NCBI RefSeq assembly: GCF_021602345.1 | Contig: NZ_BQID01000014.1 | Coordinates: 1 to 64,000, forward strand | DNA length: 64,000 bases | Direction of reading: 5' to 3' | Source of the DNA: Pseudomonas pharyngis | GTDB lineage: Bacteria > Pseudomonadota > Gammaproteobacteria > Pseudomonadales > Pseudomonadaceae | In this document: one piece after another, positions 43,266 through 51,989 of the stretch | How positions within the stretch are numbered: the first letter of the stretch is position 1 | Layout: each line of letters starts with the position of its first letter | The notes under the pieces: generated by a model | What the model was told of the DNA's origin: nothing | Databases searched by the model: none | Seen by the model: the letters and a program-made list of their open reading frames with translations, nothing else | Program-made: the position numbers and the translations under genes

Positions 43266-44441
43266 CTATCGGGCGCCCTGCTGGTATTCACGGGGCGTAC
43301 ACCCGAACTCTCGGCGAAACACCGTGTGCAGGTACTGCGCGGATTTGAAACCGCAACTGCGGGCAACGTCCGCAATCGCCGTGTCGGTTTTTTCCAGCCC
43401 GCGGGTGGCCGCCGCCAGTTTGAAACGCAGAATCTCGTCATGCACGCTGCAACCACGCACCGCACGAAAATGCGACTCCAGCGAGGAACGCGACACGCCG
43501 ACATAAGCCGCCACTTGCGCGGTCTTGATGCCCTGGCAGGCATATTGGCGGATGAACAGCAGCGCCTGCATCACGTAGGGGTTGCCCAACGGTTGATGCA
43601 GGCTCGACACCTGCACGTTGATCGCTTCAGGCGGGATCAGGACATGCGCGCCCGTTGACGGTTTGCCGTGCAGCATCTGGTGCAGCAGTTGCGCGGCGGT
43701 GCGGCCCATGGTTTCGGTGCCCTGTATCACTGAACTCAGGGGCACTCGGGTCAGGCTGCGGGTCAGCGGGTCATTGTCGATGCCGATCAGCGCCACCTGC
43801 TCTGGCACGGCGATGCCGGCGGTCAGGCAGGCTTGCAGCAACTGCCGGGCGCGGGCGTCACTGACCGCGATGATGCCAATGGGCTTGGGCAGGCTTTGCA
43901 GCCAGGCGATCAACTGTTCGACGGCGCTGTCCCACAGCGGTGCACTGGTGCCCATGCCGCGATAGACCTCGGCGTGCAAGCCGTCCCGTTGCATCAATCG
44001 TAGAAAGGCTTTTTCGCGCTCCTGAGCCCAACGATTGGCCTGCGCCTCAGGCAGGCTGAAGCAGGCGAACCGTTGCAGCCCGGCCTCGACCAAGTGTTCG
44101 TAAGCCAGTGTGATCAGTGCGTTGTTGTCGGTGGCGACGTACGGGATTCCTTTCGGATAAGCCCGCTCATCCTGATAAGAACCACCCACCGCCACCACGG
44201 GCAGCTTGATATCGGCCAGCGCCTCGCCGATCAACGGGTCGTCGAAGTCGGCAATGATGCCGTCGCCCTGCCAGCGCTCGATGCCCTTCAAGCGGCAGAG
44301 AAAATCCTCTTCCAGAAACAGATCCCAAGACGCGCGCGTGCTGCTCAGGTAGTTGCCGATGCCGCTGATGATGCCGCGGTCATAGATCTTGCTCCCGTTG
44401 AACAACAGGGCGATACGGTGAACAGGCGGTACGGTTTTCAT
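43266..44441 (-). CDS. xylR: XylR, xylose-responsive AraC-family activator
   Basis: 391-aa activator with an N-terminal type I periplasmic-binding-like sensor domain (RIALLFNGSKIYDRGIISGIG to about residue 275) fused to a C-terminal AraC DNA-binding domain (two HTHs; VAAYVGVSRSSLESHFR and IADVARSCGFKSAQYLHTVFRREFG). This LacI-like plus AraC architecture is diagnostic of XylR. It is divergent from xylA across 188 bases that contain candidate half-sites. It would activate xylA and xylFGH when D-xylose is bound. Confidence 0.95.
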   Translation of the reverse strand: MKTVPPVHRIALLFNGSKIYDRGIISGIGNYLSSTRASWDLFLEEDFLCRLKGIERWQGDGIIADFDDPLIGEALADIKLPVVAVGGSYQDERAYPKGIPYVATDNNALITLAYEHLVEAGLQRFACFSLPEAQANRWAQEREKAFLRLMQRDGLHAEVYRGMGTSAPLWDSAVEQLIAWLQSLPKPIGIIAVSDARARQLLQACLTAGIAVPEQVALIGIDNDPLTRSLTRVPLSSVIQGTETMGRTAAQLLHQMLHGKPSTGAHVLIPPEAINVQVSSLHQPLGNPYVMQALLFIRQYACQGIKTAQVAAYVGVSRSSLESHFRAVRGCSVHDEILRFKLAAATRGLEKTDTAIADVARSCGFKSAQYLHTVFRREFGCTPREYQQGAR

Positions 44442-44518
44442 TGTTTTCAGGCTTGTTCCGGGCCCCTTGCCGTAGAGGCGGTCTGCACAGACTAGGCGCG
44501 CAGAGGGCGAATCTCAAT

Positions 44519-44552
44519 ACGCAAAATCGCACTGCGTGTTGGTGATTTTCGT
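44519..44552. promoter_or_regulatory. Candidate XylR operator between xylR and xylA
   Basis: ACGCAAAATC (44519-44528) and GATTTTCGT (44544-44552) form an interrupted inverted repeat with one-base slippage, spaced 15 bases apart. A -10-like TAGTAT follows at 44577-44582 with no good -35, as expected for an activator-dependent promoter. Assignment to XylR is by position. Confidence 0.42.
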
Positions 44553-44629
44553 AATCGGCAGGCACAGGGCCGTTGCTAGTATCGGGACACGCCCAAGAAC
44601 AACAACCAAGAACAACAAGGACATTGCCA

Positions 44630-45946
44630 ATGCCGTACTTCCCCGATGTCGACCGGATTCGCTACGAAGGTCCTGCCAGCGATTCTCCCCTTGCCTTCCG
44701 TCACTACGACGCCGACAAAATCATCCTCGGCAAGCCCATGCGCGAACACCTGCGCATGGCCGCCTGTTATTGGCACACCTTTGTCTGGCCGGGCTCCGAC
44801 GTGTTCGGCGCAGGGACGTTCAAACGCCCGTGGCAACACGCCGGTGACCCGATGGAGCTGGCCATTGGCAAAGCGCAGGCCGCGTTCGAATTTTTCTCCA
44901 AGCTGGGTATCGACTACTACTGCTTTCACGACACGGATGTCGCCCCCGAAGGCCACTCGCTGAAGGAGTACCGCAACCACTTCGCCCAAATGGTCGATCA
45001 CCTGGAACGCCATCAGGAAGAAAGCGGAATCAAGCTGCTGTGGGGCACCGCCAACTGCTTCAGCAATCCGCGCTTCGCCGCCGGCGCCGCCAGCAACCCG
45101 GATCCTGAAGTGTTCGCCTGCGCCGCGGCCCAGGTCTTCAGCGCCATGAACGCGACTCAACGCCTCAAGGGCTCCAACTATGTGTTGTGGGGCGGTCGCG
45201 AGGGCTACGAAACCCTGCTCAATACCGACTTGAAGCGCGAGCGCGAACAACTGGGTCGCTTCATGCGCATGGTGGTCGAGCACAAGTACAAGATCGGCTT
45301 CAAAGGTGACCTGCTGATCGAGCCCAAACCGCAGGAGCCGACCAAGCACCAGTACGATTACGACAGCGCCACGGTGTTCGGCTTTCTCCAGCAGTTCGGT
45401 CTGGAAAAGGAAATAAAGGTCAACATCGAAGCCAACCACGCGACCCTGGCCGGCCATAGTTTTCATCATGAGGTGGCGACGGCCGTCTCGCTGGGGATTT
45501 TCGGCAGCATCGACGCCAACCGGGGCGATCCGCAAAACGGCTGGGACACCGATCAATTCCCCAACAGCGTCGAGGAAATGACCCTGGTCACCTATGAAAT
45601 CCTCAAGGCCGGCGGCTTCGGCAATGGCGGGTTCAACTTCGACTCCAAGGTGCGCCGCCAGAGCCTCGACGAGGTCGATCTGTTTCACGGCCACGTCGGT
45701 GCCATGGACGTCCTCGCCCTGTCGCTCGAGCGGGCCGCCGCCATGGTCCAGAACGATCAGCTTCAGCGGCTCAAGGACCAACGCTATGCCGGCTGGCAGC
45801 AGCCGTTCGGCCAGTCGGTTCTGGAAGGTGAGTTCAACCTCCAGACATTGGCCGAGCACGCCTTCGCCAACGAGCTGAACCCGCAGGCCGTCAGCGGGCG
45901 GCAGGAAATGCTCGAAAACGTCGTGAACCGGTTTATCTATCGCTGA
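44630..45946 (+). CDS. xylA: Xylose isomerase
   Basis: 438-aa class II xylose isomerase converting D-xylose to D-xylulose. Active-site blocks are [10 protein letters not shown] (catalytic His), [14 protein letters not shown] (metal and substrate ligands), [18 protein letters not shown], and [10 protein letters not shown]. The ATG at 44630 has AAGGA 9 bases upstream; an in-frame ATG 57 bases earlier lacks one. The length matches E. coli XylA (440 aa). It is the first gene of the xyl transcription unit; the importer genes follow after 142 bases. Confidence 0.96.
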   Translation: MPYFPDVDRIRYEGPASDSPLAFRHYDADKIILGKPMREHLRMAACYWHTFVWPGSDVFGAGTFKRPWQHAGDPMELAIGKAQAAFEFFSKLGIDYYCFHDTDVAPEGHSLKEYRNHFAQMVDHLERHQEESGIKLLWGTANCFSNPRFAAGAASNPDPEVFACAAAQVFSAMNATQRLKGSNYVLWGGREGYETLLNTDLKREREQLGRFMRMVVEHKYKIGFKGDLLIEPKPQEPTKHQYDYDSATVFGFLQQFGLEKEIKVNIEANHATLAGHSFHHEVATAVSLGIFGSIDANRGDPQNGWDTDQFPNSVEEMTLVTYEILKAGGFGNGGFNFDSKVRRQSLDEVDLFHGHVGAMDVLALSLERAAAMVQNDQLQRLKDQRYAGWQQPFGQSVLEGEFNLQTLAEHAFANELNPQAVSGRQEMLENVVNRFIYR

Positions 45947-46088
45947 ACGCAAAACGGGAATGCAGGCGCTGTGACATTTGCGCGACAAATCTGTAGTCCG
46001 TTGCGTCAGCTGATTCTCTACAGTTCCACCAGCCCGATATTCATCGTCAGGCCGTGTCTTTCAAACAAAAATAAAAGGACGCACCACC

Positions 46089-47090
46089 ATGAAGAACGTA
46101 AAACGCACGCTGTTTGCCGGCGCCCTGGCGTTGCTGTCGCTGCCGGTTATGGCCGACGCTGCCCACCCGAAAATCGGTTTCTCCATTGACGACCTGCGGC
46201 TGGAACGCTGGTCCCGTGACCGGGATTACTTCGTTGCGGCAGCGGAAAAAATGGACGCCAAGGTCTTCGTGCAGTCGGCCGATGCCAACGAGCAGAAGCA
46301 GATTTCGCAAATCGAAAACCTGATTTCCCGTGGCGTCGATGTCATCGTCATCGTGCCGTTCAACGCCACCGTGCTGACCAATGCGGTGGCCGAAGCGAAG
46401 AAAGCCGGGATCAAGGTCGTGTCCTATGACCGTCTGATACTCAACGCCGATATCGACGCCTACATTTCCTTCGATAACGAAAAGGTCGGCGAGATGCAGG
46501 CCAGCGGCGTACTGCACGCAGCGCCCAAGGGCAATTACTTCCTGCTGGGTGGTGCGCCCACCGACAACAACGCGAAAGTCCTGCGCGAAGGTCAGATGAA
46601 GGTGCTGCAACCGGCCATCGACAAGGGTGATATCAAGATCGTCGGCCAGCAATGGGTGAAGGAATGGAACCCGACCGAAGCGCTGAGCATTGTTGAGAAC
46701 GCCCTGACCCGCAACGACAACAAAATCGACGGCATTGTCGCCTCCAACGACGCCACGGCGGGCGGCGCCATTCAGGCCCTGGCCGCTCAGCAACTGGCCG
46801 GCAAGGTGCCGATCTCCGGACAGGACGCGGACCTGGCAGCGGTCAAGCGGGTCATCGCCGGCACGCAAACCATGACGGTGTACAAGCCGCTGAAACTGAT
46901 TGCCTCCGAAGCCGCCAAACTCTCGGTGCAACTGGCGCGTAACGAGAAACCTGTCTACAGCTCGCAGTACGACAATGGCAGCAAAAAAGTCGACACCATC
47001 CTGCTCACCCCGACCCCGTTGACCAAGGACAACATCGACCTGCTGGAACAGGACGGCTTCTACACCAAGGCGCAGATCGCTGGTCAGTAA
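46089..47090 (+). CDS. xylF: D-xylose ABC transporter, periplasmic binding protein
   Basis: 333-aa type I periplasmic binding protein. The signal peptide ends LPVMADA, then HPKIGFSIDDLRLERWSRDRDYF, the conserved XylF start with residues that stack on xylose, and VASNDATAGGAIQAL later. AAAGGA lies 8-14 bases upstream of the ATG. XylF delivers xylose to XylH. The next gene, xylG, is separated by an unusual 166-base gap that holds a REP pair. Confidence 0.95.
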   Translation: MKNVKRTLFAGALALLSLPVMADAAHPKIGFSIDDLRLERWSRDRDYFVAAAEKMDAKVFVQSADANEQKQISQIENLISRGVDVIVIVPFNATVLTNAVAEAKKAGIKVVSYDRLILNADIDAYISFDNEKVGEMQASGVLHAAPKGNYFLLGGAPTDNNAKVLREGQMKVLQPAIDKGDIKIVGQQWVKEWNPTEALSIVENALTRNDNKIDGIVASNDATAGGAIQALAAQQLAGKVPISGQDADLAAVKRVIAGTQTMTVYKPLKLIASEAAKLSVQLARNEKPVYSSQYDNGSKKVDTILLTPTPLTKDNIDLLEQDGFYTKAQIAGQ

Positions 47091-47123
47091 CCAAGGCATC
47101 AATCCCTGGTTATGCGAAACCTC

Positions 47124-47215
47124 TTGTGGGAGCGAGCCTGCTCGCGAAGACGGTGGTTCAGCCTGCATCACGATTGAATGTGCTGACGCCTTCGCGAGCA
47201 GGCTCGCTCCCACAA
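47124..47215. repeat. Inverted pair of REP sequences (REPIN) inside the xyl operon
   Basis: The 26-base sequence at 47124-47149 (ttgtgggagcgagcctgctc...) recurs as a perfect reverse complement at 47190-47215, with 40 bases between. The core 'gtgggagcgagc..gctcgcg' is the abundant extragenic palindrome of P. fluorescens-group genomes, mobilised in trans by RAYT transposases. It lies between xylF and xylG on one transcript, where the large hairpin could stabilise the xylF part of the mRNA or reduce read-through. Confidence 0.93.
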
Positions 47216-47256
47216 AGATCAGTGCCATGTGAGTCTTTGCTATGCGAGCCCTCTCC

Positions 47257-48813
47257 ATGTCCGACTACCTGCTGCAAATGAACGGCATCGTCAAAACCTT
47301 CGGCGGTGTCAAAGCGCTCAACGGCATCGACCTCAAGGTCCGGCCGGGTGAGTGCGTCGGGCTGTGCGGCGAGAATGGCGCCGGCAAGTCCACGCTGATG
47401 AAAATCCTGTCTGCGGTTTATCCCCATGGCACCTGGGACGGTGAAATCCTCTGGGACGGTCAACCGCTCAAGGCGCAATCGATCAGCGAAACGGAAGCCG
47501 CCGGCATCGTCATCATTCACCAGGAACTGACGCTGGTTCCCGACCTGTCAGTGGCCGAAAACATTTTCATGGGCCATGAGCTGACGCTGCCGGGTGGGCG
47601 GATGAATTACCCGGCGATGATCCACCGCGCCGAAGCCCTGATGCGTGAACTGAAAGTGCCGGACATGAACGTTTCGCTGCCGGTTTCGCAGTACGGTGGC
47701 GGTTATCAGCAACTGGTGGAAATCGCCAAGGCGCTGAACAAACAGGCGCGCCTGCTGATCCTCGATGAACCTTCGTCGGCCCTGACCCGTTCGGAAATCG
47801 AGGTGCTGCTGGACATCATCCGCGACCTCAAGGCCAAGGGCGTCGCCTGCGTTTACATCTCGCACAAGCTCGATGAAGTGGCCGCCGTGTGTGACACCAT
47901 TTCGGTGATCCGCGACGGTCAACACATCGCCACGACCGCCATGGAAAACATGGATATTCCACAGATCATCACCCAGATGGTCGGCCGGGAAATGAGCAAC
48001 CTCTACCCCACCGAACCCCACGACATCGGCGAGGTGATTTTCGAGGCGCGCCACATCACCTGCTACGACGTCGACAACCCCAAACGCAAACGGGTCGACG
48101 ACGTTTCCTTCAGCCTCAAACGCGGGGAAATCCTCGGCATCGCCGGGCTGGTCGGTGCCGGCCGCACGGAGCTGGTGACCGCGCTGTTCGGCGCCTACCC
48201 CGGTCGCCACGAAGGCGAAGTCTGGCTGGACGGCCAACTCATCGACACCTGCACGCCGCTCAAATCAATCCGCGCCGGCGTGTGCCTGGTGCCCGAGGAC
48301 CGCAAGCGTCAGGGGATCATTCCCGACCTGGGTGTCGGCCAGAACATCACCCTGGCCGTGCTGGACAGTTTCTCGAAACTGACCCGCATCGACGCCGAAG
48401 CCGAACTGGGCAGCATCGATCGGGAAATTTCCCGCCTGCACCTCAAGACCGCGAGCCCGTTCCTGCCGATCACCAGCCTGTCCGGGGGCAATCAACAAAA
48501 AGCCGTGTTGGCGAAGATGCTGCTGACCCGGCCCCGGGTGCTGATTCTCGACGAGCCGACCCGAGGGGTGGACGTCGGCGCCAAGTATGAGATCTACAAG
48601 TTGATGGGGATGCTGGCCGCCGAAGGCGTGTCGATCATCATGGTGTCTTCGGAACTGGCCGAGGTGCTCGGCGTTTCCGACCGCGTCCTGGTCATCGGCG
48701 AAGGCCGGTTGCAGGGCGATTTCATCAACCATGAACTCACCCAGGAACAGGTGCTCGCCGCCGCACTCAGCCAGCCTGACAGCCATAACAATAAAGATCG
48801 GAAATCCGCGTAA
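47257..48813 (+). CDS. xylG: D-xylose ABC transporter ATPase, two nucleotide-binding domains
   Basis: 518-aa ATPase. Domain 1 has Walker [10 protein letters not shown] and Walker [12 protein letters not shown]. Domain 2 has the modified P-loop GLVGAGRTE, signature LSGGNQQKA and [11 protein letters not shown]. The length and [16 protein letters not shown] insert are XylG-like. I use ATG 47257 (MSDYLLQM); the ATG at 47242 is equally possible, and neither has a good ribosome site, perhaps because the REP pair inserted just upstream. It directly adjoins xylH. Confidence 0.95.
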   Translation: MSDYLLQMNGIVKTFGGVKALNGIDLKVRPGECVGLCGENGAGKSTLMKILSAVYPHGTWDGEILWDGQPLKAQSISETEAAGIVIIHQELTLVPDLSVAENIFMGHELTLPGGRMNYPAMIHRAEALMRELKVPDMNVSLPVSQYGGGYQQLVEIAKALNKQARLLILDEPSSALTRSEIEVLLDIIRDLKAKGVACVYISHKLDEVAAVCDTISVIRDGQHIATTAMENMDIPQIITQMVGREMSNLYPTEPHDIGEVIFEARHITCYDVDNPKRKRVDDVSFSLKRGEILGIAGLVGAGRTELVTALFGAYPGRHEGEVWLDGQLIDTCTPLKSIRAGVCLVPEDRKRQGIIPDLGVGQNITLAVLDSFSKLTRIDAEAELGSIDREISRLHLKTASPFLPITSLSGGNQQKAVLAKMLLTRPRVLILDEPTRGVDVGAKYEIYKLMGMLAAEGVSIIMVSSELAEVLGVSDRVLVIGEGRLQGDFINHELTQEQVLAAALSQPDSHNNKDRKSA

Positions 48814-49950
48814 ATGAATCAGGTCAAACAACTTTTCACCCGCTACAAGATGCTCGCACTGGTGTTTGCCGTGGCGTTGATCTGGCTGTTCTTCAGTTGG
48901 CAGACCGAGGGCGGATTCCTGACACCACGCAACCTCTCCAACCTGCTGCGCCAGATGTCGATTACCGGGATTCTCGCCTGCGGCATGGTGCTGGTGATCA
49001 TCAGCGGCGAGATCGATCTGTCGGTCGGCTCATTGCTGGGCCTGCTCGGTGGCGTGGCAGCCATTCTCGATGTTGTCTATCACATACCGCTGCTGGCGAA
49101 TCTCAGTCTTGTGGTGGTGTGCGGATTGCTGATCGGCCTCGCCAACGGCTACATGGCGGCCTACCTGCGTATTCCGTCGTTCATCGTGGGGCTGGGGGGC
49201 ATGCTGGCTTTTCGGGGGATTTTGCTGGGAATAACCGGCGGCACGACCATTGCGCCGGTGTCGCCGGAACTCGTCTACATCGGCCAGGGTTATCTGCCAC
49301 ATGCGGTTGGCGCAGGTCTGGGCATCCTGCTGTTCGCACTGACGTTGTTCCTGACCTGGAAACAACGGCGCAATCGCGCCCTTCACGGTCTGGCAGCGCA
49401 TTCATTGGTGCGTGACGTGGCACGCGTGTTGCTGATCGGCGCGGTGCTGGCCGGTTTCGTCCAGACCCTCAACAGCTATGACGGCATTCCCGTGCCGGTC
49501 CTGCTTTTGCTGATCCTGCTGGGCGGCTTCAGTTACGTGACCAGCCAGACCGTGTTTGGCCGACGCGTGTATTCGGTGGGCAGCAACATGGAAGCGACGC
49601 GCCTGTCCGGTATCAATGTGCAGGCCGTGAAGCTGTGGATCTTCGGGATCATGGGCGTGATGTGCGCCCTCGCCGGCGTGGTCAATACCGCACGTCTGGC
49701 CGCCGGCTCACCCTCGGCCGGCAGCATGGGCGAACTCGACGCCATCGCCGCCTGCTTCATCGGCGGCACCTCGATGCGCGGCGGTTCCGGCACAGTCTAC
49801 GGCGCCCTCCTCGGCGCCCTGGTCATCACCAGCCTGGACAACGGCATGTCCATGCTCGACGTCGACAGTTACTGGCAGATGATCGTCAAGGGCAGCATTC
49901 TGGTGTTGGCTGTCTGGGTGGATGTGAGTACGCGGACTGGGCGGCGTTGA
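48814..49950 (+). CDS. xylH: D-xylose ABC transporter permease
   Basis: 378-aa RbsC-family permease with about ten to twelve hydrophobic segments, GEIDLSVGSLLGLLGG early and a long central hydrophilic loop (WKQRRNRALHGL) that distinguishes XylH from RbsC. The ATG follows the xylG stop with no gap. It is the last xyl gene; no xylulokinase (xylB) follows, as the next gene is an unrelated oxidoreductase. Confidence 0.95.
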   Translation: MNQVKQLFTRYKMLALVFAVALIWLFFSWQTEGGFLTPRNLSNLLRQMSITGILACGMVLVIISGEIDLSVGSLLGLLGGVAAILDVVYHIPLLANLSLVVVCGLLIGLANGYMAAYLRIPSFIVGLGGMLAFRGILLGITGGTTIAPVSPELVYIGQGYLPHAVGAGLGILLFALTLFLTWKQRRNRALHGLAAHSLVRDVARVLLIGAVLAGFVQTLNSYDGIPVPVLLLLILLGGFSYVTSQTVFGRRVYSVGSNMEATRLSGINVQAVKLWIFGIMGVMCALAGVVNTARLAAGSPSAGSMGELDAIAACFIGGTSMRGGSGTVYGALLGALVITSLDNGMSMLDVDSYWQMIVKGSILVLAVWVDVSTRTGRR

Positions 49951-50059
49951 CAGGCTGCTGCCGTCACAGGCCTTTATCCGGAGCAGACCAAAGCCTAAAT
50001 TAGCGTCCATGGCACCGGATCAAGTCGGTGCAATTTCATCGATAACCGAGGAAGTACAG

Positions 50060-51049
50060 ATGGCACGCATTGTCAGGATTCATGAATACGGTGACGCGAG
50101 CGTCCTGAAACTGGAAAACGTCGACGTCCCGGCGCCCGCTGCGGACGAAGTGCAGATCGAGGTCAAAGCCTTTGGCCTGAATCGCGCCGAAGTGATGTTC
50201 CGCAACCACGCTTATCTGCAGGAAGCGGAGTTCCCCAGCCGTCTCGGCTACGAAGCCGCCGGTGTGGTGGTCGCGGTTGGCGCCAACGTCAGTGAATTCA
50301 AGATCGGTGATGCCGTCAGCCTGATTCCGCCGCTGGACATCGCGCGCTGGGGTACTTACGGCGAACTGGCCAACGTGCCCGCCCACCTCACCGTCAAACA
50401 CCCGCAAAACCTGTCGTTTGAACAAGCGGCGGCGTCCTGGATGCAATACGTCACCGCGTGGGGTGCGCTAGTCGAACAGGCCAGATTGCAAAAGGACGAT
50501 TTCGTGATCGTCACCGCCGCCTCCAGCAGCGTCGGCCTGGCAGCCTTCCAGATCGCGAAAATGGTCGGCGCCACCTCGATTGCCGTCACCCGCACCCGCG
50601 CCAAGAAACAGGCTTTGCTCGACGCCGGCGCCGCGCACGTGATCGTCAGCGATGAAGAAGACATGGTTGCAGCCGTCATGGCGCTGACCGACGGCAAAGG
50701 CGCACGGGTGGTGTTCGATCCGGTGGGCGGCCCGTCGTTCGAACCGCTGACCCAAAGCATGGCGCGCGGCGGCATCCTGCTGGAGTACGGTGCCCTGAGC
50801 CCTGAGCCAACGCCGTTCCCGCTGTTCACCGTGTTGGGAAAATGCCTGACCCTCAAGGGTTACCTCTACTCGGAGGTCGTCTCCGACCCGGCCACCCTGG
50901 CACGTGCCAAGACTTTCATCGGCGATGGGCTGGCGTCAGGTGCGCTGCAACCGATCATTGCCAGGACATTTGGTCTGGATGACATTCAGGAAGCGCATCG
51001 TTTTCTTGAGGCCAATCAGCAGGTCGGGAAAATTGTCGTCACGGTTTGA
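50060..51049 (+). CDS. Zinc-independent MDR-family NAD(P)H oxidoreductase
   Basis: 329-aa medium-chain dehydrogenase/reductase of the quinone oxidoreductase type: N-terminal GroES-like domain (EVQIEVKAFGLNRAEVMFR, GYEAAGVVVAVG) and a Rossmann domain with the AASSSVGLAAFQIAK nucleotide motif, where the usual GGVG is replaced by SSVG. Zinc-ligand cysteines are missing. The start at 50060 has GAGGAAG; the open frame begins 17 codons earlier without one. It shares a bidirectional terminator with the convergent hydrolase gene. The substrate may be a quinone or reactive enone. Confidence 0.88.
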   Translation: MARIVRIHEYGDASVLKLENVDVPAPAADEVQIEVKAFGLNRAEVMFRNHAYLQEAEFPSRLGYEAAGVVVAVGANVSEFKIGDAVSLIPPLDIARWGTYGELANVPAHLTVKHPQNLSFEQAAASWMQYVTAWGALVEQARLQKDDFVIVTAASSSVGLAAFQIAKMVGATSIAVTRTRAKKQALLDAGAAHVIVSDEEDMVAAVMALTDGKGARVVFDPVGGPSFEPLTQSMARGGILLEYGALSPEPTPFPLFTVLGKCLTLKGYLYSEVVSDPATLARAKTFIGDGLASGALQPIIARTFGLDDIQEAHRFLEANQQVGKIVVTV

Positions 51050-51090
51050 GTTGACGAGTCCCCTGCTCTTCTGTTTGCGGTAGAAACGAC

Positions 51091-51120
51091 GAAAGCCTGC
51101 TTTGAAAAAAGCAGGCTTTC
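51091..51120. terminator. Bidirectional intrinsic terminator
   Basis: A perfect 12-bp stem GAAAGCCTGCTT / AAGCAGGCTTTC encloses TGAAAA. It lies between two convergent genes and ends both transcripts. Confidence 0.9.
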
Positions 51121-51137
51121 GTCTATCCGGCATCCGG

Positions 51138-51770
51138 TTATTTCTGATGCGCCGTCAGTGCGGCATAGCCGTTCATCAAGTTGCGGTAGTTCGGAATGCG
51201 CTGGGACAGCAGGTTGCCCAAGCCTTCGATGTCGTTGCGCCAGTCGCGGTGCAATTCGCAGGCCACCGAGAACCAGTTCATCATCTGCGCGCCGGCCTGG
51301 GTCATGCGATTCCATGCGGCTTGTTGCACGGTGGTGTTGAAGGTGCCGGAGGCGTCGGTCACCACGAACACGTCAAACCCTTCCGCCAGCGCCGACAAGG
51401 TCGGGAACGCTACGCACACATCGGTCACGACACCGGCAATGATGATCTGCTTGCGGCCGGTGGCCTTGATCGCCTTGACGAAGTCTTCGTTGTCCCAGGC
51501 GTTGATCTGGCCTGGACGGGCGATGTATGGCGCGTCCGGGAACATTTCCTTGAGTTCCGGCACCAGCGGGCCGTTCGGGCCTTGTTCAAAACTGGTGGTG
51601 AGGATGGTCGGCAATTCGAAGAATTTGGCCAGATCGGCCAGCGCCAGCACGTTGTTCTTGAACTCGTTTGGCGAGAAGTCCTGAACCAGAGAAATCAGGC
51701 CGGTCTGGTGGTCAACCAGCAGTACTACGGCGTCGTCTTTGTTCAGGCGGTTGTAGGTTGGAGTGCTCAT
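51138..51770 (-). CDS. YcaC-type isochorismatase-family hydrolase
   Basis: 210-aa cysteine hydrolase. The catalytic Asp (VLLVDHQTGL), Lys (near IKATGRKQIII) and Cys (GVVTDVCVAFPTL) of the isochorismatase-like triad are all present, and the FSVACELHRDW tail is YcaC-like. The ATG at 51770 has AAGGGA; an upstream in-frame ATG would add 17 residues. A second, more distant member of the same group lies at 57506-58153. These octameric enzymes have uncertain physiological substrates. Confidence 0.9.
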   Translation of the reverse strand: MSTPTYNRLNKDDAVVLLVDHQTGLISLVQDFSPNEFKNNVLALADLAKFFELPTILTTSFEQGPNGPLVPELKEMFPDAPYIARPGQINAWDNEDFVKAIKATGRKQIIIAGVVTDVCVAFPTLSALAEGFDVFVVTDASGTFNTTVQQAAWNRMTQAGAQMMNWFSVACELHRDWRNDIEGLGNLLSQRIPNYRNLMNGYAALTAHQK

Positions 51771-51989
51771 GTGTGAATCCCTTTTTAGTTGTGGAAGTGC
51801 GTTTGCGTTCAAGATGGGCACAGATTACTGACTCGCCTGAAAGCGATAAATCGTCTGAAAAGCGTTTCACCGTCAACTCAAAACGGACAATTCGTTCAAA
51901 CTGCCGGGCAGATCACACAGCCAGCCCGACCTTCCCCCCGATCCTTGTCATACTGTTCACTCGCTCACAACGACAGCCAGGGAATGTTG

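Noticed and set aside
44560-44580. Sigma-54-like promoter (GGCAC ... TTGCT) before xylA
   Set aside because: The spacing between the GG and GC elements is two bases too long for sigma-54.
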